Shown: positions 7,682 to 15,731, numbered from the stretch's first letter. The stretch is 16,021 nt of DNA from Bacteroidota bacterium (GCA_030831005.1 JAURLW010000129.1:1-16021); one strand, 5' to 3'. Translations and numbers: made by a program. The notes: generated by a model from the sequence alone, not told the origin.

Positions 7682-7720
7682 AATGGATTATTAGCTCGCT
7701 AATAATCCATTTTTTATTTT
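7682..7720 (+). terminator. Rho-independent terminator of ssrA
   Basis: A perfect 13-bp stem, AATGGATTATTAG (7682-7694) and CTAATAATCCATT (7699-7711), with loop CTCG, followed by a T-rich run (TTTTATTTT). It begins 8 bases after the tmRNA discriminator base. Confidence 0.93.
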
Positions 7721-7751
7721 CCCTAGTTTACATTTTGATGCGTTTTTAGAT

Positions 7752-7759
7752 TAATTTTG
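7752..7759 (+). promoter_or_regulatory. -7 promoter box for the gtrA-like gene
   Basis: TAATTTTG at 7752-7759 matches TAnnTTTG, just after the ssrA terminator. A TTG at 7735-7737 is 14 bases upstream, slightly close for a -33 element. The box covers the TTG codon at 7757, which argues against TTG as the start of the next gene and favours the GTG at 7778. Confidence 0.5.
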
Positions 7760-7777
7760 CTGACTCAAAATAACTGC

Positions 7778-8263
7778 GTGTTTACAGCAATAAAAAATAG
7801 TATTCTTCGATTCATCGATTTCTTTTACAGCCCTTTCGCTAAGCTAATGGATATTCGCACTTTCCGTTATTTGGCTTGCGGTGGCAGTAATGTGGTGATT
7901 GATACGCTCATTTATTTTGTCAGTTATAATTTTATTTTGTTGCGCCAAGCCCACACGGTAATAGGTATTCTTTTTCAAGCACATATATTAGCCTTTGCTA
8001 TGTCGTTTTCGGTGAGCTTTCCAATTGGTTTTGTGCTATCGAAGTATATTGTGTTTCCCGAATCAGAGTTAAAAGGGCGTATTCAATTATTCCGATATGC
8101 CTTGTTGGTAGGTAGTTGTATCATTCTTAATGTATTTTTCTTAAAACTTTTTGTAGAGTTTTTAGGCTGGTATCCTACGCCATCTAAAGTAATAACTACA
8201 GGCATTGTAGCAGTTTTTAGTTTTTTTTCGCAACGAAAATTTACATTCAAAGTACAAATGTGA
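7778..8263 (+). CDS. GtrA-like membrane protein
   Basis: This 161-residue protein has four predicted membrane helices and resembles the GtrA family. FRYLACGGSNVVIDTLIYF (helix 1) is followed by a helix around HILAFAMSFSVSFPIGFVLS, then KYIVFPES, a third helix around YALLVGSCIILNVFFL, and a fourth ending in FSQRKFTFK, the usual GtrA terminus. GtrA proteins are proposed to flip or bind polyprenyl-linked sugars, but no glycosyltransferase is beside this gene. The frame is open from a TTG at 7757. I prefer GTG 7778 because a -7 box overlaps the TTG; ATG 7847 is also possible but would remove a conserved-looking FIDFFYSPF segment. It is followed 53 bases later by prfB on the same strand. Confidence 0.85.
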   Translation: MFTAIKNSILRFIDFFYSPFAKLMDIRTFRYLACGGSNVVIDTLIYFVSYNFILLRQAHTVIGILFQAHILAFAMSFSVSFPIGFVLSKYIVFPESELKGRIQLFRYALLVGSCIILNVFFLKLFVEFLGWYPTPSKVITTGIVAVFSFFSQRKFTFKVQM

Positions 8264-8265
8264 CG

Positions 8266-8300
8266 CGTCTTTCCTTATCCTGTTTATAAGTAAAAAGACG
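8266..8300 (+). repeat. Interrupted inverted repeat between the gtrA-like gene and prfB
   Basis: CGTCTTT (8266-8272) pairs with AAAGACG (8294-8300). Inside it CTTAT (8274-8278) pairs with ATAAG (8286-8290) around a 7-base loop, with a 1 by 3 internal loop between the two helices. A T-rich ATTTAATTTT follows. It could be a weak terminator or attenuator, or a structure in the prfB leader. It is less stable and lacks the long T run of the other terminators here. Confidence 0.5.
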
Positions 8301-8316
8301 ATTTAATTTTCCCCAC

Positions 8317-9411
8317 ATGACCATAGAGCAAATAAAAATAATGCGTGACCGAGTGCAACATCTAAATCTGTACCTACGTATAGAAGATAAAAAAGCACGC
8401 ATTGCAAACGATAAACAATTAACCTTAGCGCCTGGGTTTTGGGATGATAATACCCGTGCTACGCAAATTGTAAAAGGTATCAATCAACACCAATTTTGGG
8501 TAGATTTATTTACTCAAGTACAACAAGCCGTAGAGGATTTTGTAGTACTATTTGAGTTTTGGAAAGCACAAGAGGCTAGCGAAGAGGAAGCTAAAAGTGC
8601 CTACGATACAGCCATAGAAGCCTTAGATACCTTAGAGTTTAAATCAACTTTAAACGAACCTGAAGATGCATTACCAGCTGTAATGGTCATCAACTCTGGA
8701 GCCGGTGGTACAGAAAGTCAGGATTGGGCAGAGATGTTATTGCGCATGTACAGCATGTATGGTGACAAACAAGGCTGGAAAGTAGCTGAAATTGATATTC
8801 AATATGGTGATGGTGCGGGCATCAAACAAGCTACTATCGAATTTGATGGGCCATTTTCGTTTGGTTTTTTAAAAGCAGAAAGTGGGGTACATCGCTTAGT
8901 ACGCATTTCTCCTTTTGATAGTAATGCGCGTCGTCATACTTCTTTTGCATCGGTTTTTGTTTACCCTTTAATTGATGATTCTATTGCGATTGACGTAAGT
9001 CCGGCAGATATTGAATGGGAATTTTATAGAGCCGGTGGTAAAGGCGGACAAAATGTAAATAAAGTAGAAACGGCGGTGCGTTTAAAGCATATACCTAGTG
9101 GTATTATTGTAGAATGCCAACAAGCAAGAACACAAGGCGAAAATAGAGAGAAGGCCTTAACGATGTTAAAGAGTAGATTGTACGAAGAGGAATTAAGAAA
9201 ACGCGAGGCGCTTAAAAATGCTAGCAATGCAAATAAGAAAAAAATTGAGTGGGGATCGCAAATACGCTCTTATGTTTTTCATCCCTATAAAATGATTAAA
9301 GATCACCGAACAGATTTTGAAGTTGGTAATGTAGGTCCGGTTATGGATGGTGAGCTCGATGGATTTATTAAAGCTTATTTAATGATGATGCAAGAACTTG
9401 ATCATGAATAA
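8317..9411 (+). CDS. prfB: Peptide chain release factor 2 (no programmed frameshift)
   Basis: This 364-residue class I release factor ends translation at UGA and UAA. It has an N-terminal helical domain with APGFWDD (about 38-44). The stop-codon recognition domain carries the RF2 tripeptide SPF (198-200) in the context SPFDSNARRHTSF. The GGQ motif (243-245), in GGKGGQNVNKVETAVRLKH, triggers peptidyl-tRNA hydrolysis. The C-terminal WGSQIRSYVFHPY and a DHRTDFE-like segment are typical of RF2. The reading frame is continuous from ATG 8317. Where E. coli has CTT TGA C near codon 25, this gene reads TAC CTA CGT ATA GAA, so the autoregulatory frameshift is absent. The next gene starts within its last codons. 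Confidence 0.96.
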   Translation: MTIEQIKIMRDRVQHLNLYLRIEDKKARIANDKQLTLAPGFWDDNTRATQIVKGINQHQFWVDLFTQVQQAVEDFVVLFEFWKAQEASEEEAKSAYDTAIEALDTLEFKSTLNEPEDALPAVMVINSGAGGTESQDWAEMLLRMYSMYGDKQGWKVAEIDIQYGDGAGIKQATIEFDGPFSFGFLKAESGVHRLVRISPFDSNARRHTSFASVFVYPLIDDSIAIDVSPADIEWEFYRAGGKGGQNVNKVETAVRLKHIPSGIIVECQQARTQGENREKALTMLKSRLYEEELRKREALKNASNANKKKIEWGSQIRSYVFHPYKMIKDHRTDFEVGNVGPVMDGELDGFIKAYLMMMQELDHE

Positions 9412-11161
9412 ACGAGCTAAATGGCAACAATCTATTGCCATAGGTAAACGCATTTTAAAAGAGACAGATGCCTTTAAAAGCACCTTCTATCTCCTTATTT
9501 TGCTGAGTTTAGTATTAGGAGGTATCAGTATGTTGCGTCCTTATCTTATTCAAATTTCAGTAGATAATTATATCCGAAAACTAGATTGGCATGGGCTTGT
9601 TTGGATAACTGTTATCCAACTATTGGTTTTGCTAAGCGAGTCGGGATTGCGGTTTTTATTTTTATACAGAATGAATTGGTTGGGCATGCATATCATGATG
9701 CGCATTCGAAATAATGTTTTTGTAAAAATTGTACATCAGCAATTACGATATTTTGATAATACACCCATTGGTACCTTAACAACGCGTACTATCAATGATG
9801 TAGAAGCCTTACAAGATATTTTTTCAGAAGGTTTTATTTCCATTTTAGCTGATTTAATTACCATCATTGCAGTGATTGCGGTAATGCTCTTTACCAATTG
9901 GAAATTGGCATTGGTTTGTTTACTGACACTACCCTTAATTTTATTAGCTACGTATTTTTTCAAAGAACAAGTAAGGGCATCGTTTCAAGAAGTGAGAACA
10001 GCAGTGGCGGCATTAAATACTTTTGTGCAAGAGCGCTTGTCGAACATGCATTTGATACAAGCTTATACTGCAGAAGAGCAAAGTCTAAGCGCTTTCCAAC
10101 AAATCAATGCACAACATAAAGATGCAAATATAAAAGCCATCTTTGCGTATTCTGTTTTCTTTCCCGTAGTAGAAATCGTATTGGCTACGGCTATAGGATT
10201 ATTAGTTTGGGTAGGTGCTAATCAATTACTACATCAAGAAATTACAGCCGGCGTGATCATTGCTTTTATTATGTATTTAAATTTATTATTTCGCCCACTT
10301 CGTATGTTGGCTGATAAATTTAATGTACTTCAAATGGGCTTGGTAGCTGCAGAACGCGTTTATCAGGTAATAGATGATCAAGCGGCAGAAGTGAATACAG
10401 GCTTACTCAAAGCAGATGAGATCAAGGGGCACATCCGTTTTGATCAGGTTTCTTTCTATTACGATACGCCAACAAGGATTTTAAATAATATTTCTTTTGA
10501 GGTACCCGCAGGTACCTCCTTGGCTATTGTTGGCGCTACAGGTTCGGGTAAAACAACGATAGTACATTTAATCAATCGATTATATGAATATCAGCAAGGA
10601 CAAATTACGATTGATGGAAGAGCTATAGAAGCATATGAGCTAAATAGCCTCAGAAAACAAATAGGATTTGTATTGCAGGACGTATTTTTATTTGCCGGAA
10701 CGATCTGGGATAATCTCACCTTGCAAGATCCAAATTTCACGATTGAGCAAGTAGATGCTGTTTGTAAAGCCATTGGGGTATATGATTTTATTATGCAATT
10801 GCCCAATGGATATCAATATCAATTATTAGAAAAAGGGCAAACGCTTTCTCAAGGTCAGCGACAATTACTCTCTTTTGTAAGAGTGCTTTTATACAATCCC
10901 AAAATTGTGATTTTAGATGAAGCTACCGCTTCTATTGATAGCGAAAGTGAACAAATGATTCAAGAAGCCTTGCACTATTTATTGGAAGGCAGAACATCTA
11001 TCATTATTGCACATCGTTTATCAACTATCAAAAAAGCCACATCCATTATGGTTTTAGTTAAAGGAAGTATTGTAGAACAAGGCACACATGAAGCACTAGC
11101 GCATCAAGGCGGTGCTTATGCACGATTATTGCAACAAAAAGCGTTAACAAATGTTTTATAG
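9404..11161 (+). CDS. ABC exporter half-transporter (fused membrane and ATPase domains)
   Basis: This 585-residue type IV (MsbA/LmrA-like) ABC exporter has six predicted membrane helices in about residues 25-310. Its C-terminal ATPase has Walker A GATGSGKTT (377-385), a Q-loop in FVLQDVFLFAGTIWDNL, the signature LSQGQ (481-485), Walker B IVILDEA with catalytic Glu506, and H-loop His537. All catalytic residues are intact, so it could work as a homodimer or with a partner encoded elsewhere. The substrate (lipid, peptide or drug) cannot be told from sequence. The ATG at 9404 is chosen: it overlaps the prfB stop by 8 bases, which suggests translational coupling. An in-frame TTG two codons earlier is less likely. 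Confidence 0.92.
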   Translation: MNKRAKWQQSIAIGKRILKETDAFKSTFYLLILLSLVLGGISMLRPYLIQISVDNYIRKLDWHGLVWITVIQLLVLLSESGLRFLFLYRMNWLGMHIMMRIRNNVFVKIVHQQLRYFDNTPIGTLTTRTINDVEALQDIFSEGFISILADLITIIAVIAVMLFTNWKLALVCLLTLPLILLATYFFKEQVRASFQEVRTAVAALNTFVQERLSNMHLIQAYTAEEQSLSAFQQINAQHKDANIKAIFAYSVFFPVVEIVLATAIGLLVWVGANQLLHQEITAGVIIAFIMYLNLLFRPLRMLADKFNVLQMGLVAAERVYQVIDDQAAEVNTGLLKADEIKGHIRFDQVSFYYDTPTRILNNISFEVPAGTSLAIVGATGSGKTTIVHLINRLYEYQQGQITIDGRAIEAYELNSLRKQIGFVLQDVFLFAGTIWDNLTLQDPNFTIEQVDAVCKAIGVYDFIMQLPNGYQYQLLEKGQTLSQGQRQLLSFVRVLLYNPKIVILDEATASIDSESEQMIQEALHYLLEGRTSIIIAHRLSTIKKATSIMVLVKGSIVEQGTHEALAHQGGAYARLLQQKALTNVL

Positions 11162-11182
11162 TCTAACTCTATTATAAATTAG

Positions 11183-11190
11183 TACTTTTG
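11183..11190 (+). promoter_or_regulatory. -7 promoter box of the outer-membrane barrel/GLPGLI operon
   Basis: TACTTTTG at 11183-11190 is an exact TAnnTTTG match in the 39-base AT-rich gap after the ABC exporter gene. Transcription would start near 11194-11197. That leaves almost no leader for an ATG at 11201 but about 20 bases for the ATG at 11216, which supports the latter start. Confidence 0.6.
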
Positions 11191-11215
11191 CACCTTATTT
11201 ATGAAGCCTAATCCA

Positions 11216-14032
11216 ATGAAAAAATATATATACCTATGCTTGCTTTTTTTTATGGCAACTCCCGTTTTGGCGCAGCAAAAAATTAAAGGTATTGCTATAG
11301 ATACGCTCAAACAAATAAGCATGCAATCGGCAACGGTTACTTTGTTAGCTAAATCAGACTCTAGTATTGTTGGGTTTGCAAGAACAAATGCTGATGGTGC
11401 ATTTACATTGAATGTAAAAGATCCCGGTATGTATTTGTTGTTAATAGGCTTTAAAAATTATGTCGATTATTACGATCAAATAAAATTAGAGAAGAATGAA
11501 GAGAAAAATCTTGGAAGAATACCCATGCTTTCAAGAGATCAATTATTAAAAGAAATTGTAGTAACGCGTCAGCGTGCGGCTATTAAAATCAAAGGCGATA
11601 CAACGGAGTATGTAGCGGATAGTTTTAAAGTGCGTGATAATGCAAGTGTAGAGGAATTATTGAAGAAATTACCAGGTATGCAAGTAGATAGAAATGGTAA
11701 TATCACTGCGCAAGGTGAAAGTGTAGAAAAAGTATTAGTGGATGGCGAAGAATTTTTCTCTGATGATCCTAAAGTAGTTACTCGCAATCTGCAAGCCAGT
11801 GCCGTAGATAAAGTGCAAGTATTTGATAAGAAATCAGATCAAGCTCAGTTTACAGGTATCGATGATGGACAGAAAATTAAAACTATCAATTTGCAGTTAA
11901 AAGAAGATCGTAAGGCCGGTTATTTTGGTAAGTTTATTGCAGCAGCTGGTCCTCGCATAGACCCTACAAGTAAGGAATTGGCAAAAAATGGTTATTTCGA
12001 TAATCAGGGTATGATTAATTTATTTAAGGGTAAAAGAAAAATTGCTGTTTTCGAAATTGTTTCTAATACCGGTACGGTAGGTCTAGGCTGGCAAGATAGA
12101 GATAAGTTTGGTGGCGGCAACAATACCGTTTTTGATGAGGAATCAGGTGTTTCCTTTTCTACCAATAGTGAAGAAAACTGGGATGGTACTTTTGATGGAC
12201 AAGGATTGCCTAAAGTTTGGACAAGTGGTGCGCACTATTCTAACAAATGGAAACAAGATACCTTTCATGTAAATTCTAATTTTAGAACAGCAAAACAAAT
12301 TGTAGAAACGGAAACCAATACCAATACGCAGTATTTGTTAAGTGATACGAGTTTTAATATCAGTAAAGAGTCGAGCAATCAGTTCAGTACAAGTATCCGT
12401 CATCGATTAGACGGTATGTTTGAATGGAAGATTGATTCTAGCGCTACTTTTAAAATATCTGCTAATGGAGGTATCAATCATGCAGAATTTGCAGAGCAGT
12501 CAACTTCTTTTATGCAAAATCAAAGAGCTATTCTTTTAAATAATAGCGTAAAAGTACAGACCTCTTCTTCAGATGCAATCAGTAATAATGCAACGGCAAT
12601 TTGGAGAAAACGTTTGAAGAAAAAAGGACGTACGATAACTATAAACGTAGATGAATCGGCAAAGAATAGTAATAGTTCTGGTGTTTTAGACGTAATTAAT
12701 ACGTATGCAGGTAGCACTTTTGATTCCGTAACCAATCAATTGAAAACAACCGCTTCTTCCAGTCTTACTTTAGATGCAAATGCTACCTATACAGAGCCGG
12801 TAATGAAAAATACGTTTGTTGAGTTTACCTATGGAGCGGGTATTAAAAATAATACCGCTGAGCGTTTTTCCTACAATGCTTTAGCGAATGGCGATTACAA
12901 TACGATCTGCGATTCTTTTTTTAGTAGTCATTATGTGTTTAATGTATTTACACAAAAAGCAAGTACTGCTTTAAAATACAATTACAAAAAAATGAATGTA
13001 TCAATTGGTATGGGGGCTTCACAAACTAATTTTTCTCAAAAAGATTTATTTACCAATACAACGCGTACACGTAGCTTTAATAATTTATTTCCAAAAGCAA
13101 GTTTTACCTATACTATGCAAGGACACTCCCGATTTGTATTGCGTTACTCAGGTGCTACATCGCAACCAACAATTGATCAGATCCAACCTTTAAATCAAAA
13201 TACCGACCCTTTGAATATTGTTATTGGTAATGCAGACTTAAGACAGTCTTTCAATAATAATTACTCATTAAATTTTAACGATTATAAAATGCTAACGGGC
13301 GTTTGGAAATACGCAGGCATCAATTATATTCAAACTAATGATGGTATTAGCACTAGCGATAGTATTACTGCTGCAGGCAGAAGATTTTCGAAATATGTAA
13401 ATGTGGATGGTAATTACTTTGCTAATTTCTGGGGTGGTATGGGTAGAAAAATTGATCGCTTGAATTTAACGCTTGGTTTTAATTTGAATGGAGCTTTCAA
13501 CAATAGAAACAATTTTGTGAATGGAGTTAAAAATTCTAGTAGCAATAATACCTTTGGTTTCGGCTTAGATTTGAATTACGACAAAGAAGATAAATTCAAC
13601 TTATCGCTTAATCCACAAATCGATTATAATGCTAATACCTCTAGTATTGGCAACAATATCAACTATCTTACCTTTCAATTAGATTTCAATGGCAATGTAA
13701 CATTACCGCATCATTTCGAATTAGGATCTGATTTTAATTGGTTCTTGCGACAAGAAACAGAGGTGTTTAAAATAGGCAACAACATTTTTAGATGGAATGC
13801 CTATATCAGTAAAAAGTTATTGAAGAACGATCAGTTAGAATGTCGTTTTTATGTAAACGATATTTTGAATCAGAACTTAGGATATAATCGTGTAGGACAA
13901 AGCAATTATATTACCGAAACCTCTTACAACAATATTAAGCGTTACGCATTAATCAATATCATTTGGAATTTTACAACCAATCCTATTACTAATGAAGGTG
14001 GTGGTAAAATGCATTTTAGAAGAAGAAAATAA
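11216..14032 (+). CDS. Outer-membrane beta-barrel protein with carboxypeptidase-regulatory-like and plug domains (TonB receptor-like)
   Basis: This 938-residue protein starts with a signal peptide, MKKYIYLCLLFFMATPVLAQ, cleaved around residue 19-20. It continues with a carboxypeptidase-regulatory-like beta-sandwich (about 22-105; KIKGIAIDTLKQISMQSATV, then DGAFTLNV). A plug-like domain follows (about 110-230, with SVEELLKKLPGMQVDRNGNI and KVLVDGEEFFSDDPK). The rest (about 235-938) is a long Asn/Ser/Thr-rich region of alternating strands expected to form an outer-membrane barrel of the PF14905 type. It resembles TonB-dependent receptors, but I see no clear TonB box. It ends in a basic GGGKMHFRRRK extension, not an aromatic last residue, and has no type IX secretion sorting domain. 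An in-frame ATG at 11201 would add five residues. It heads an operon with a GLPGLI protein (6-base gap). Its substrate is unknown. Confidence 0.88.
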   Translation: MKKYIYLCLLFFMATPVLAQQKIKGIAIDTLKQISMQSATVTLLAKSDSSIVGFARTNADGAFTLNVKDPGMYLLLIGFKNYVDYYDQIKLEKNEEKNLGRIPMLSRDQLLKEIVVTRQRAAIKIKGDTTEYVADSFKVRDNASVEELLKKLPGMQVDRNGNITAQGESVEKVLVDGEEFFSDDPKVVTRNLQASAVDKVQVFDKKSDQAQFTGIDDGQKIKTINLQLKEDRKAGYFGKFIAAAGPRIDPTSKELAKNGYFDNQGMINLFKGKRKIAVFEIVSNTGTVGLGWQDRDKFGGGNNTVFDEESGVSFSTNSEENWDGTFDGQGLPKVWTSGAHYSNKWKQDTFHVNSNFRTAKQIVETETNTNTQYLLSDTSFNISKESSNQFSTSIRHRLDGMFEWKIDSSATFKISANGGINHAEFAEQSTSFMQNQRAILLNNSVKVQTSSSDAISNNATAIWRKRLKKKGRTITINVDESAKNSNSSGVLDVINTYAGSTFDSVTNQLKTTASSSLTLDANATYTEPVMKNTFVEFTYGAGIKNNTAERFSYNALANGDYNTICDSFFSSHYVFNVFTQKASTALKYNYKKMNVSIGMGASQTNFSQKDLFTNTTRTRSFNNLFPKASFTYTMQGHSRFVLRYSGATSQPTIDQIQPLNQNTDPLNIVIGNADLRQSFNNNYSLNFNDYKMLTGVWKYAGINYIQTNDGISTSDSITAAGRRFSKYVNVDGNYFANFWGGMGRKIDRLNLTLGFNLNGAFNNRNNFVNGVKNSSSNNTFGFGLDLNYDKEDKFNLSLNPQIDYNANTSSIGNNINYLTFQLDFNGNVTLPHHFELGSDFNWFLRQETEVFKIGNNIFRWNAYISKKLLKNDQLECRFYVNDILNQNLGYNRVGQSNYITETSYNNIKRYALINIIWNFTTNPITNEGGGKMHFRRRK

Positions 14033-14038
14033 TCGACT

Positions 14039-14779
14039 ATGAAAAAAAGTTTGTACACCATTACTATTTTACTACTTGCGGTTGTAAGTGCGCAAGCACA
14101 GTTTACAACACAAGGCTATATAGAGTTTGAGCGTAAAGTAAATATTCATCGACAATTCGATGATATGCAACAAGGGCCTTGGATAGAGCGTATGAAGGCG
14201 CAAATACCAAAATTTACTAGTAGCTTTTTTGATTATTATTTTACAGCTACTAAAACGATTTATAAGCCCGGTAAAGAAACCGAAAACCCTCTTAAAATGT
14301 TTGGCGGTGGCACACCTGCAAGTAAAAATGTAGTACTTACTAATTTTTTAAGTGACTCAGTTATTGCAGAGAAACAAGTTTTCGAGCAAGCCTTTTTATT
14401 GCAAATGCCCATCAGAAAGATGAAATGGAAATTAGATGCTGCAGTAAGAACCATTGCCGGCTATACCTGCAGAAAAGCCGTGGGTATCATTTGTGATTCT
14501 GTATATGTAGTTGCTTTTTATACCGAGGATATTGCTACAACTGGTGGTCCAGAAATGTTTGCAGGCCTTCCAGGAATGATTTTAGAAATAGCCGTGCCTC
14601 GCTTATACACAACATGGGTAGCTACAAAAGTACAACTTACGACTCCTAAAGAAACAGATTTTGTAAAGCCACAAAAAGGTAAAAAAGTGAGTCCTCAAGA
14701 ATTAGAAAAAACTATTTTTTCTAGCATGAAAGATTGGGGTAATTTTGCTAGCCGCAATGTGTGGTGGGTGAGTATCTAA
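14039..14779 (+). CDS. GLPGLI family secreted protein
   Basis: This 246-residue protein has a signal peptide, MKKSLYTITILLLAVVSAQA, cleaved near residue 20, so it should be periplasmic or surface-associated. It matches the Bacteroidota GLPGLI family. The core has MKWKLDAAVRTIAGYTCRKA, then VVAFYTEDIATTGGPEMF, followed by the name-giving motif as GLPGMI (176-181) in GLPGMILEIAVPRLYTTWVA. Two cysteines (144 and 152) flank a turn and could form a disulfide. GLPGLI genes are frequently found beside outer-membrane barrel genes of the type upstream; the function of the pair is unknown to me. It starts 6 bases after the barrel gene and 10 bases before the hydrolase gene. Confidence 0.92.
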   Translation: MKKSLYTITILLLAVVSAQAQFTTQGYIEFERKVNIHRQFDDMQQGPWIERMKAQIPKFTSSFFDYYFTATKTIYKPGKETENPLKMFGGGTPASKNVVLTNFLSDSVIAEKQVFEQAFLLQMPIRKMKWKLDAAVRTIAGYTCRKAVGIICDSVYVVAFYTEDIATTGGPEMFAGLPGMILEIAVPRLYTTWVATKVQLTTPKETDFVKPQKGKKVSPQELEKTIFSSMKDWGNFASRNVWWVSI

Positions 14780-14789
14780 ATATTTTTTT

Positions 14790-15731
14790 ATGAAAAACAT
14801 AGTTCTTGCATTTTGTTCCTTGATTTTAATTGCGACTTCTACAACTGCTAAAACAGCTGTTTATAAAGAAGAGGCACAGGTGATAAGGTGCACCGATATT
14901 ACCCTTTACGGAACCCTCTTAGTGCCTGCTGATACTAAATCCAGTTCCTTAGCCATCATCATTGCTGGCTCTGGCCCTACGGATAGAAATGGCAATAATC
15001 CTTACATGGCTAATGATCATCTTAAAAAATTAGCACAAGCTATCTCAAAAGAAGGAATCGCAAGCTTTAGATATGATAAAAGAAGTATTGGTGAAAGTAA
15101 AAGCGACAAGATTAATGAGACTAATTTACGCTTCACGGATTATGTAAATGATGTAAAAGCTATTATTGAACACTTTAGAAAAGATAAACGGTTTACTAAA
15201 ATTATTCTTGTAGGCCATAGTGAAGGATCTACTATTGGCGCTTTGGCTAGTACGGCAGCAGATGCTTATGTATCTATAGCTGGTCCGGGAAGAAAAGCGG
15301 ATGACATCCTTAAAGAACAATTAAAAGCTTATCCTAAAATTTACGACGATGCTGTAAAAATTATGGACAGCCTAAATCAAGATTATACGGTTCAGAAAGT
15401 GCCCCCTGCTTTAATGAGTGTATTTAGGCCAAGTGTACAATCCTATGTAAAATCGTGGTTTAAAATAAACCCGATTGATGCTGTGCTTGCATTGACAATT
15501 CCCATTCTAGTGCTTCAAGGTACTAGTGATTTGCAAGTGGGTGTTAAAGATGCTGAACTTATAGCGGCAGCTAATAAAAACGCACGATTAACAATGATTC
15601 CAAAAATGAATCATATTTTCGTTGAAATTAACGGCGATGAGCAAGCTAATCAAGACAGTTATGCCAATGCAAGTTTGCCTATTGCTCCTTTATTGAGCAA
15701 TGCTATTGTTCAATTTATAAAAGCCCTTTAA
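14790..15731 (+). CDS. Secreted alpha/beta hydrolase (serine hydrolase, S33/Hydrolase_4-like)
   Basis: This 313-residue protein has an N-terminal signal peptide (about 1-20; LAFCSLILIATSTTA) and an alpha/beta-hydrolase domain. An early GSGPTDRNGNNP segment (about 60-71) probably forms the oxyanion-hole loop. The nucleophile elbow is GHSEG (142-146, Ser144), and the other likely triad members are Asp247 in GTSDLQVG and His275 in MNHIF. FRYDKRSIGES before the elbow is typical of peptidase or esterase-like family members. All three catalytic residues are present, so it is probably active outside the cytoplasm, but ester versus peptide specificity cannot be told. It is 10 bases after the GLPGLI gene and very likely shares its transcript. 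Confidence 0.9.
   Translation: MKNIVLAFCSLILIATSTTAKTAVYKEEAQVIRCTDITLYGTLLVPADTKSSSLAIIIAGSGPTDRNGNNPYMANDHLKKLAQAISKEGIASFRYDKRSIGESKSDKINETNLRFTDYVNDVKAIIEHFRKDKRFTKIILVGHSEGSTIGALASTAADAYVSIAGPGRKADDILKEQLKAYPKIYDDAVKIMDSLNQDYTVQKVPPALMSVFRPSVQSYVKSWFKINPIDAVLALTIPILVLQGTSDLQVGVKDAELIAAANKNARLTMIPKMNHIFVEINGDEQANQDSYANASLPIAPLLSNAIVQFIKAL

Noticed and set aside
7206..7756. Intergenic space around ssrA as a site of mobile element or attachment-site insertion (tmRNA genes are common integration targets)
   Set aside because: No integrase, no repeat of the ssrA 3' end and no foreign-looking genes downstream; both flanks are ordinary terminators and housekeeping genes.
9736..9963. Reverse-strand and alternative-frame reading frames inside the exporter, dxr, barrel and other genes
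   Set aside because: They lie wholly within confidently identified genes, have no domain features, and are explained as shadows of the coding frames.
12660..14000. Asn/Ser/Thr-rich composition of the barrel region as a possible repeat array
   Set aside because: Strands alternate as expected for an outer-membrane barrel and I found no periodic exact nucleotide repeat.
14000..14032. Basic GGGKMHFRRRK end of the barrel protein as a type IX secretion signal
   Set aside because: The T9SS C-terminal domain is a roughly 70-100-residue beta-sandwich with different motifs; this is only a short basic extension after the last strand.
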